Source: Salvia splendens
Lineage: Eukaryota > Streptophyta > Magnoliopsida > Lamiales > Lamiaceae
NCBI RefSeq assembly: GCF_004379255.2
Contig: NC_056042.1
Location: 18,399,901 to 18,463,900 of the forward strand
Direction of reading: 5' to 3'
DNA: 64,000 nt
In this document: in pieces, positions 55,992 to 64,000 of the stretch
Numbering within the stretch: the first letter of the stretch is position 1
Layout of the letters: every line of letters starts with the position of its first letter
The notes under the pieces: model-generated
Told to the model about the DNA's origin: nothing
What the model saw: the letters and a program-made list of their open reading frames with translations, nothing else
Databases searched by the model: none
Position numbers and translations under genes: made by a program

Positions 55992-56539
55992 CTTGGGTTA
56001 ATTGACTGTTTATAATGACGGGCATAGTTTCGCCTTCACCCAGGAAAGCGTACTTTAGATGTGTTGGAAGGGGTTTCAACTCCTTCGCGGGCTTTGGCTC
56101 TTCGGTGGGCAATCTGCAGCTTCATTACCCAGTGGCTTCCCTTGATCAAGCTGCTTTGCTAGGCTAGATACTTGAGCTGTCTTACCTGACCCAGTTGGCC
56201 TTGGTCGTTCTCAAAATTCTGTTATTGCTTCTACGACGGCTTGGTCATTCATTTCTCCGACCATATTTCTCTCAAACCACTCTTCTACTTCCTTTTCGAC
56301 CTCTTCATCTACAGAGGAGTCCGTGAACTGCCCATTTAAAAATTCTTCTTCCAAAAACTCCTGCACCAAAGGCTCAGTCACATCCACGGAATACACCTTC
56401 TCTCCGTCGGCTGGCCTCTTCATGGCCTCATCGATATTGAACGTATACATCTCTCCTTTGAAGTCCAGACTAATCGTCCCATTACGGACATCTATGATAG
56501 TGCTGTTCGTGGACAAGAACGGTCGTCCCAGTAGGACTC
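55992..56539 (-). pseudogene. Gypsy-2 protease end and PR-RT linker
   Basis: Minus strand: FRVLLGRPFLSTNSTIIDV and GTISLDFKGEMYTFNIDEAM form the end of the retropepsin fold; an acidic linker (FLEEEFLNGQFTDSSVDEEV) follows, ending with a stop at 56,211; then SQLTQGQ at the insertion point. The N-terminal protease with its catalytic Asp and all of gag are missing because a copia LTR piece begins at 56,540. Confidence 0.8.
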
Positions 56540-57012
56540 TGAAGGGGTTGGCGGCGGATGCGTGCAACACTTAATGATCACTTAAATTTGATCTATTTAG
56601 CAGATTATTTAAACAAATTCTATTCGCATAATTATCACATGTATCGTGCTCATAACTTGAACTAAAACATGCTTTAGCATATAAAATCCCTAAAACATGC
56701 TTACTACGGAATTAGCCAATTTACCTCGTTGATTCAATCAAGAATCGATGATGGCTTGCTCCGTCTCCACGTGAAGATCTTCAATACTCGACCTTGGATC
56801 TTCTGACTGGTGTCCCGGACTATACGTTGATATTTGTGTGGGCAAATCTCACCAACGTACTAGGACTTGAATAACGAAGACAAAAATCAGCTCACGGAGG
56901 AGGCAAAATTTAGAGATCTCTCTTTCTTAGATGGGGACGAAAATTTGATATATTAATAATGTGTATTTTCTGTCTCCTTTATTCTCCTATTTATATTAAG
57001 TCACATATTGGG
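56540..57012 (-). mobile_element. copia-type LTR fragment (3' part)
   Basis: Plus strand tgaaggggttggcggcggatgcg, as at 37,010 and 44,282, so this is the 3' end of a minus-strand LTR of the same family. Homology stops after catattgggc at about 57,012. The remaining ~1.1 kb of the LTR is missing. Confidence 0.8.
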
Positions 57013-57018
57013 CAAGGT

Positions 57019-57112
57019 CAGCTGTCGCTGAGTTAATTTCAGCGATCCGCCAGAAGAAGTGAGGACAGACCATCCTCAGCGGTCCGCTGAACTGCAGTCA
57101 GTGATCGCTGAG
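57019..57112. repeat. four CAGCGRTCCGCTG palindromes
   Basis: Copies at 57,019 (cagctgtcgctgag), 57,040 (cagcgatccgccag), 57,077 (cagcggtccgctga) and 57,099 (cagtgatcgctgag). The third is nearly palindromic over 12 bases. Confidence 0.7.
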
Positions 57113-57996
57113 GCGAGTCAGACACGGCATTTTATTTAAGGTATGTTCCCTCTTTTCCTTCTTTCATTCTTTTTCTTTCTAACCCTAGCATCCACTTCCC
57201 CTCTCTCTTTTAATTCAATTTTCTCCATGTTATTCACACACCCACACTTCAAATTCGCATCACCTACTCAAATTCTTTCAATTCTATCAAATTGTTCTTG
57301 TGCTCAATTGTCAACCAACGCAAGGTACGTTCTTCTTGTAATTTCTGAGGATTGATCTCGAATCCTTTCATTGAATGACTTTGTTGTTGGTATTTATATT
57401 TTGGTAATTTGTTGGTAAATTTGTGAGTTGGATTTGTTGGAATTAATTATTGTTGGGTGTGCTTGAATTAGCTTCTTTTAGTGGAAGAAATTTGAATACC
57501 CCGTTGACTTGATTGTTGATACACATAGTTCATGTTCATAGCATTGTGAGGCTATTTTATCTTGCATGACTCGTGTATAATTTTGAGCTTATATTGTTTT
57601 GCATGATCATGGTCTATTGTTCAAAATTCTTTCAAATTATTGGGGATATAGATCATGATAGGGGGATGATTTTTTAATCAATAAAAATTAATTGGTCTTG
57701 CATGTGATTATTTTTACATCTTGATTCGAGTTTGGGGGATTGCCAAATATTATGCGTTGTAATCTACTACAATTTTCTTCATTCTATGCTCACATTGCGA
57801 GATTGTAGGTACAAAGGCATCCCAAAGGAATTCCCACGATGGATGATAACTCATGAACTTCAAAGAAAGTCAAGCTAAAGATGAAAAATAAGCGCTTGTT
57901 GGGAGGCAACCCAATGTTTTTCCAGTTTTTAAGTTGTTTTTGGTTTTGGTTTTGTTTTCTTGTTTTATTGAATTTTTCGCAGGTTCTGGACTCTTC

Positions 57997-58140
57997 CTAG
58001 CGACTGCTGGCGCTTACGCAGCAGCCCGCTGGGGATGCGCAAGAAGTCACTGGACTCCGGCCAGCGACCGCTAGCACTTGCGCAGCTGCCCGCTGGCCAT
58101 GCACTGGAATGGTTCTGACCTTTTCCCAGCGACCGCTGAA
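57997..58140. repeat. second palindrome array next to LTR
   Basis: Copies at 57,997 (ctagcgactgctgg), 58,021 (gcagcccgctgggg), 58,061 (ccagcgaccgctagc), 58,083 (cagctgcccgctgg) and 58,126 (cagcgaccgctga). The first two and the third plus fourth form a ~64-bp duplicated unit. The last copy ends 5 bases before the LTR start. Confidence 0.7.
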
Positions 58141-58145
58141 GACGT

Positions 58146-59600
58146 TGATAAGTCGTATTCTAGGCCTTGGTTACTGGTCAGTATAATGTGCATAATTGGA
58201 ATATATTTGCAAAACAGTTGCTAAAGTGTGCAGAGGGAGAGTGTTCTAGCCAGTATGAGAATGTTCGGATAATTCAGGTGAAACGGCATCAGAAGGGTGC
58301 AATACTGACCAGGATGCATGCCAAGAAGGCTCGAGATGGAGAGGAAGGATAGCTGGGAAGATCATCCGCAAGCAAGGGGCAAAAGGGTCATTTCATGAAG
58401 AGAGTCTACCCTAAAAATCAAGGGAGGCCTCCCTATAAAAGGAAGCCACTTGGAGAGAGAAAAAGGGAGAGGGAGGAATGAGTTCATTAACTACTACGCT
58501 TACTTAGCAATCTCTTTTCGGTAGATCAACCCTTCAGCATTATCCTTCATATTCTCATTCCTCGCCACAGCCATGGTCACCTGAAGACCATCAGTTCGCC
58601 GGAGTTCCACATCTTTTCGTTCCAGTCAGCGTGATCGTAGTGTTAACAGTTTCATCGCCGGAGTAGAAAAACAATCTTTATTTGCTTTCTTAGTTAATCG
58701 CACTTGTTTTCTTACGTTGGAATTGTTGCACGTTCAATATTTGCTTACTTCGAAGTCTTAGTTGCGATCCAAACGATTTTATGATACGAAGTTGTTTTTC
58801 TGCATCGTTTCTTGTTTGATTTCGTTCTTTTCTGCCTAGATAGCTTAGATCCAGTTGTTACGGTAATTTCCAGTTGTTAATGTTTTCATTTCCGAATTGA
58901 TAGATCTGAGTTTATGAGTTTAGTTTGCTGTTAGATTTTAGATCTGAAATGGTTAAGTGTGAAGGCCTAGTTTACGTAGTTTCTGCCACCTTGCATGTCA
59001 CCCAGTAAGTTTAGTTGCAGTTTCGGTGTTCGATCTTTTGATTTGATGTATTAATTGTAGATCTGTGTTCATGAAGTTGTTAATCTGTGTTTCTATGGTG
59101 ATAAGTCTGGATTTGCTGATCTGAATTGATTCTTGTTGAAGAAGAATACATCTCCATCCACTTTGGGACCACTTTTGCTTTTTAACCACTTTTACTTTTG
59201 TCCTTTACTTTTCAGCTGTTACTTTTCAGATCTGTAGGCCTAGTCACCTAACTACCTCTTTTCCTCTAATATTCCGTTTAGCCTTTTATAGTAAACTCGT
59301 ACTTTCCATATGTTTCTGAAACATCATGTTCCCCACTCTCACGTACACAGCCGCCTGTCAAACATCTCTCCCACCTCTTAGTCAGTAGAGTACCATCTTA
59401 ACTTTCAGCCTAGATTAAGTCTCAACCCAAAGCATGGTAGCTAACCAAACCTTCCAGAATATCACCACGATACCAAAACGCATCATCTCTGTGGGATTCG
59501 ACCCTTACGTCTACTATACTAGTCAGTAGAAGTGGGTTGAGGAATTTTTGATACCAGGTTCAGGCTTAGCTGGGATTTCCATCCTGATCACTAGGATACA
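58146..59600 (+). mobile_element. Gypsy-5 LTR (Athila-like)
   Basis: Starts TGATAAGTCGTATTC. TATA box cctataaaagg at about 58,430 and catcatctctgtggga at 59,481, as in the Gypsy-4 LTR (15,596), followed by a ctatactagtcagtagaagtgggttg U5-like phrase. The 3' end is placed near 59,600 by loss of family similarity, not by a clear CA terminus. Confidence 0.6.
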
Positions 59601-60421
59601 TCCTTTGCTCGAAACGACACCTGACACAAACCTGCACTTTCAGACGTCTAGTGGTCCGCTAGTAATTCACCGCTCTCCAGCCGTGAATGTTTAGATTTTT
59701 TTGAATTTTCGCCCGTCCAACCTCTACGCGAAAAATTTCAAGGTATCTGTATTGCTTTCTATAGTTTACTCACGTCCCTACCGACTCTACAAACTTATCT
59801 TACACCTTGTTGTAAATAAGTTTGGGGGGATGAAGTGGTGGACCGTGAGCTTAGGTTTTTGTGTTTGTTTTTATTTTTATTTTTGAAAATTCGCGAAGGT
59901 GAATCCATGTCATGAACATAACATGAAGAACTTATAACATGCATGCTTAGGGACACATTAGATTGAGTTGCCTATGATATTAAGTTCTTTCATCTTAGAT
60001 TAAGTATGGCTTGACGTTTTAATTTGATGGTTTGGTAAAAAGGTGCATAATTAGTGAATTACTTGTTCGCCTTGAATCATGCCTATCCCTTGTGAGATTT
60101 GATCCTTAATTTCTTTTATGTGTGATTTATCTGGATTCATGTATATGTTTTTAGAACTTGCTCCTAGTCTTTCTAAGTTTACATAGTGTTTTAATTGATT
60201 TAGGAGGATGTTAGGCTATCTTTTCATACCTACTTTTATATCCAAAATTTTTTTACCCTTTTCAAAAAAAATTCTTTATCCCTTTGGAGCTAATTTTGAA
60301 CCTTTAAGCCAATTCTTTGGAGGCCAAATCAATGGGGACAATTCATTGGGTTAGTATAGTTTTTATTTGATCTTTTGTAAATGAATTGGAGATATAAGGG
60401 GGAAATTATGAAAAGAGAAAA
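59601..60421 (+). other. Athila-like 3' UTR-type sequence, unassigned
   Basis: No gene. aagtttggggggatgaag at 59,818 resembles the polypurine tract common in Athila/Tat elements. The ttacccttttc...aattttgaacctttaagcc zone (60,250-60,320) resembles the end region of such elements. One more palindrome-like gtctagtggtccgctag lies at 59,644-59,660. Confidence 0.4.
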
Positions 60422-60958
60422 GTGTTGGTTTTGCAGCGGAAATCTATTTAGTTTGATTGAAAGATTTACATCTAAACATGCTATTATCCGATTGTAAACT
60501 AGAAACGTGTTCATAAGCATATAATCACAGACTGTACTGAATATATGCAATTAAATACAACATACCGTAGGAATTCAAGAGTTGAATTCAATCACTTTCT
60601 TCAATTTATCTCAACCACGGATCTTCTGATTTGTTCCCTTTTAACTCGAATTTGACCTTTGTGTGGGCAAAGCCTGTCAAATCCTCAAAAGCTGGAGAAG
60701 AATTGAAGACAGAAATCTCTACGGAAGAAGAACCCTAAAAAACGATAATGTTCTTTCTACAGATTGTAGAGATCGAATTTTTTACGTAGAATGAATTCAA
60801 TCTGTCTTCTCTTCTTCTCCCTATTATATTAAGTTAATTATTTTGGGCCAGACCAGGGATCTGTGGAGGATTGGATTTGGCCACAGTTCAGGCTTTCACT
60901 AATTAAATTAAAAGCAATTTAATTCAAGCCCAAGCTTAAATATTATTATCATCCATGA
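60422..60958 (-). mobile_element. copia-type LTR fragment, diverged
   Basis: Plus strand tgttggttttgcagcgga..., then cacggatcttctgatttgttccc and gtgtgggcaaagcctgtcaa, which match the U5-side blocks of the outer copia LTR (48,700-48,800). Similarity continues to tattattatcatcca at about 60,957 and then stops. Third subfamily of the same LTR group. Confidence 0.65.
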
Positions 60959-60984
60959 AAGGTGGTTGCTCTGTAAGCAGTGAT

Positions 60985-62542
60985 AGTAAGTAAGTCAAGT
61001 GTGCACAGAGAAAACTAAAGCAAGTGCTCGGTCAAGACACCACGCTCCTTAAATCCACCGGATCACCAGGTCCAGGAACTCAAGAGAACAACAGTGTTTT
61101 TGTCGTTGGACACACTCGACTCCCCTTCAAAAATAAATCCCTCAACCCGAATACTATAAATTAATATAGAGAAGTGGGGTCGATCCCAAGAAGATGGATT
61201 CGTGAAGTAGTGCTTAGAGACTCTGGAAACAAGCGGCTGCTGCCACGCAAAAGGGTTGAGAATTTTAACTACCTCTAGACCTAGGCACGAAATGTAAATG
61301 CTAGACCTAGGACACGGAAAGGAAAATAGAATCAGACTTCAATACTGAGAGACACATTTTACTTCCTAGATTGAGTAAACGCCTAACAATTAAGACTAGA
61401 CAGAGAGAATAAAACAGCGGGGACCATGACTCCAAATATAGTAAGTACGGCCAAAGCTGCAAATAACAAACTTATGCTCCAACTAACAGCGACATGAAAT
61501 TTCCTAACCGATTCAAGCACGCAAATGGAGAAAGAAGAGCATATATCTGGATTCGAACAGAATATAAAGATTTGGATGCTGGAAACTTACCATGAACCGG
61601 AAATACATCAGATCTGCGTAAACTAGGCGAAATGAAATGAAAACACGTAAACTAGGCATGAAATTTAATCAATCTTGCTCAGATTCACGTCGGATGCTTA
61701 ATCCACTCCGGATCCAAGCGATCCGAACCCAACAACAGACAAAATCGACTCTATAACTCCGGTTTTCACAGATCTGTCCCGATCAACTCCGAATTCAAAC
61801 AATCACAAACATCTCCACAACACCAGCGAACTCAACTCTCCGATTCATCAACAAACAGACTCCGATCACCCAGATCCAACCACAACCTGCATAAATTCAT
61901 AAAACAATTGCGAAACGCATCCAAAACAAGTAAACTAACTCAAATTCCAGAAGATCATAGCATCAAAACCCGAAATCAACATCATCGACATAACTGAAAA
62001 TAAAACTCTCATAAAATACGGAATAAATGGTAAAAACAACCAGAGGTCCGAGCTTCGAACAGCGAAGCTCGGCGAAATCAGCAAAGTATGAAAGCGGAAA
62101 TTAAATTGTTTCTTCGCCCCACAGAAGGACGGTGTTACAATCCAATCGAAAACGTGAAAAAACTAGATGTGAACCCAAAGTGCGTCACCCTGAATCTCCC
62201 CACAAAAAGAACCCAAGTGTGTGAAAAGTGAACTAAGCTACAGGCTGTTAGCGAGGCCTCCAACCGAGAAGATCCCTCCAGCGTGCATGCTTCTCCCTTT
62301 TATAGATGCGGACATAACCTTCTAGAGTCTTCGTAGAAATATCTATTCTACCCTTCAACTCTGAGGTTTCCTCCGTCAAGCAATTTTTCGCACATTGTTC
62401 ACTTATCCGCCAGTTTCCTCGGGCGTGTGATTACCGCCTTCCCTTCCTGGACCTGGCGGATTCCTTCTACACACCTGGCTTAAAACAAGTGTTAGACCCT
62501 GTAAATTCCTTCTACACACCTGGCATGAAATTAGCCTTATCA
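60985..62542 (-). mobile_element. Gypsy-3 3' LTR
   Basis: Minus strand from ...TGATAAGGCTAATTTC at 62,542. Aligns with the Gypsy-1 LTRs throughout (for example cgagcttcgctgttcgaagc near 62,060). TATA-like ctataaaaggg on the minus strand at about 62,297. A ~46-bp local duplication (ttccttctacacacctggc) lies at 62,459-62,524. The inner end near 60,985 is uncertain. Confidence 0.75.
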
Positions 62543-62544
62543 AA

Positions 62545-62556
62545 CTGCTCACACTT
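62545..62556 (-). promoter_or_regulatory. Gypsy-3 polypurine tract
   Basis: Minus strand AAGTGTGAGCAG, 2 bases from the LTR start; same 12-mer as in Gypsy-1 and Gypsy-4. Confidence 0.65.
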
Positions 62557-63517
62557 AAACCGTGCTTGTCCTCAAGTATGAAAGACAAGAAAAAAGAAAT
62601 AAGATGAATTTCAATGCACGGTTCCCAAGAACGACTCTATAAACAAGACACTAACATAAAAACAGACTCCTAGACCTAGACAACTACAGATTCAGAAAAG
62701 AAAAATAACGCACAAAGAACACAAAACACAACAAATAAGCATGCACTAGTTTCAACTTTTAGGCAACGGTCCCCACAAGCTTAAGTTCTCTCTGATTGTC
62801 TACAGTCTTCAAATCCTCCCTCTTCCTTCGTCGACCTAAACAGTCCGTCAGTTTGTCAAGAAGCCTATGGATTTCCTAGCGGTTAGGTTCGCTCGATCGC
62901 TCATTCCTCACCAGGGATGTTAGGACCAAAACGCTCCAAAGTTAAAGTTACACCACTGATGCGTTGGGTTACGAGAGTTTCTCCTTTCTATCATCTCTTT
63001 TTTATTCTAGGTCAGGTAATTTTTATTCTTTTTTCCCTTTTTTTCCCCTGGACTTCGTCCAGCTTATACCTCCCCCTTTTTTCAATTTTCTCCTCCCCTG
63101 GACTTCGTCCAGCTTATACCTCCTTTTCCTGGACTTCGTCCAGCTTATACCTCCAGAAACCCTTTTTTTTCCGTCAGACTCTTCTCCCTAAGCATCAAGT
63201 GGCTGCCCATTTTTTACATGTTAGCTCAAAGTGTTTAGGCTTATAACTCACTTTTATAGTAGAGCTGCACAGCTAGGTTATCTAAAGCATCCTCTATCGT
63301 CCTCACTTCATCCAAACCGCTTTTGGTTTATTAAGGAAAAGGGCATCAAAGTTGACGTGTATCCTTTCTTCAATTGCTCTTACTAAGGGAATTTTTGCCT
63401 TATTGTATCCACTAGCTCATGTGTACACATAAGTACAGAACAAGCATACTGGCACAGAAAAATAAAAACAGAAAGCAATAAAAGATGAAAAGTAAAAGTT
63501 ACTTGGGTTGGGGGGAA
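62557..63517 (-). other. Gypsy-3 3' untranslated region
   Basis: About 960 bases from the ORF3 stop to the tract. Homologous to 21,377-22,460 of Gypsy-1, including the CTGGACTTCGTCCAG hairpins, but the PPT-like hairpins seen in Gypsy-1 and Gypsy-4 are missing (the region next to the ORF3 stop is shorter). Confidence 0.7.
63048..63143 (-). repeat. three CTGGAC-TTC-GTCCAG hairpins
   Basis: Identical 15-mers at 63,048-63,062, 63,098-63,112 and 63,129-63,143, each followed by cttatacctcc. Stem 6 bp, loop 3 nt, all perfect. Confidence 0.9.
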
Positions 63518-64000
63518 TTAATTCGGGGTCTGGCCCCCTTGGGAGCCAGACTTGGGCGGCACGGCCTGTTGGGTCACTTTAGCCTTCTTTCTTGCCAGTG
63601 ATTCCGGCTTCTCTATCCTCTCTTCTGTCTGTCTGGGTACGGTCTTCTTTAAAGTCACGGGTCTAGCAGAAGACATGATGGTCAGAGGCTTGGTGACTTG
63701 TGGCGGCTTCTGGATAGATAAACTTCATGGACTTGGAGACGTGGTTCCGCCACTGGATCCAGGAAGTGACTTTGGTGCGTCCGAAAATTTCTCGTGCAAC
63801 CACTTCATCATCGTCATTATTAATGCGACACCTTCCGTCATCCTCTCAGTACATCTGGATGATGTCTCCACCAGATCAGAAATGCGCCCCTTGAGGGCCA
63901 CCATTTCCTCCCTAACCTTCCTGACTTCCGTTTTCATTTCGTCGATCTCCGTTCTTACTCTGACAACTTCTTTCCGGACTCCCTCAGCCCCACAATCTCT
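63518..64000 (-). pseudogene. Gypsy-3 ORF3, C-terminal part (runs off window)
   Basis: Minus strand, continuing beyond the window. Contains a heptad-like stretch (VRKVREEMVALKGRISDLVE) and LIMTMMKWLHEKFSDAPKSL, aligning with RKELGDVRDEIKALRGSFTE and MTMTKWLKENFPEPQ of Gypsy-1 ORF3. An in-frame TGA at 63,725 interrupts it. The tail then runs through a Lys/Pro-rich part to PPKSGSQGGQTPN and a TAA at 63,518. Function unknown; likely coiled-coil structural or env-position protein. Confidence 0.7.

Larger units (their letters stand above)
57013..58145 (+). other. Gypsy-5 region upstream of LTR
   Basis: Contains two arrays of CAGCGGTCCGCTG-type palindromes (57,019-57,112 and 57,997-58,140), a TATA-like ttatttaag at 57,132 with a pyrimidine-rich leader, a potential splice donor (aag/gtacgt, about 57,323), and the phrase cttgttgggaggcaaccca (57,896), which I know from the pol-distal region of Athila-like elements. 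It abuts an LTR start at 58,146. No ORF3-like protein is preserved. Confidence 0.5.

Overview
This 64 kb window is plant nuclear DNA made almost entirely of nested and broken transposable elements. I found no intact host gene, no tRNA or rRNA gene and no CRISPR-like array. Plant origin follows from Athila-like Ty3/gypsy polyproteins, Ty1/copia elements primed by initiator-Met tRNA, PIF/Harbinger copies with 3-bp TTA/TAA target duplications, a Stowaway-type MITE in a TA target and an Ac/hAT transposase. The Stowaway terminus and interior look like those I know from Lamiales-type eudicots; that placement is a low-confidence guess.

Layout. 0-3.5 kb: DNA transposons (Harbinger-like copies, a short hAT fragment). 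3.5-6.04 kb: a 5' part of a copia element (PBS, gag, protease, integrase) cut off inside integrase and joined to a broken hAT transposase on the minus strand (6.04-7.63 kb). 7.9-8.9 kb: end of a large gypsy LTR (family T, ends TGTAACACC...GTGACA). 8.9-15.8 kb: 3' half of an Athila-like element on the plus strand (ORF3, 3' UTR, PPT, 3' LTR) with a copia solo LTR inside the LTR. 15.8-17.0 kb: copia RNase H and 3' LTR remnants split by a Stowaway MITE. 17.06-20.27 kb: tail of a gypsy polyprotein, an array of GC-rich palindromes and a family T LTR.

20.27-32.14 kb: the best preserved autonomous-type element, Athila-like Gypsy-1 on the minus strand (5' LTR, gag, pol, ORF3, 3' UTR, 3' LTR), disabled by several deletions and stops and lying within family T LTR sequence. 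32.1-34.7 kb: tandem LTR pieces, a chromovirus-type fragment and another Athila-like LTR. 34.7-49.94 kb: two copies of one copia-derived family, one (37,010-45,833, TSD GTCAT) inserted into the other. 49.94-56.54 kb: Gypsy-2 pol on the minus strand, split by a 3.13-kb family T solo LTR (TSD CTGCC). 56.5-60.96 kb: copia LTR pieces flanking a plus-strand Athila-like 3' UTR and LTR. 60.98-64.0 kb: 3' end of a third minus-strand Athila-like element, running off the window.

How the parts relate. The Athila-like elements share one plan: gag-pol, then an extra ORF (ORF3), a long 3' UTR, a purine-rich AAGTGTGAGCAG tract and an LTR beginning TGATRAGGC. The most unusual signals are non-coding: repeated hairpins that copy the polypurine-tract sequence upstream of the real tract, a second hairpin array, arrays of near-perfect GC palindromes in the 3' UTRs of two different gypsy lineages, a ~183-bp tandem repeat inside the family T LTR, and a ~77-bp AT-rich tandem repeat inside the copia-derived family. 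That family seems to have moved recently although its coding region is long dead.
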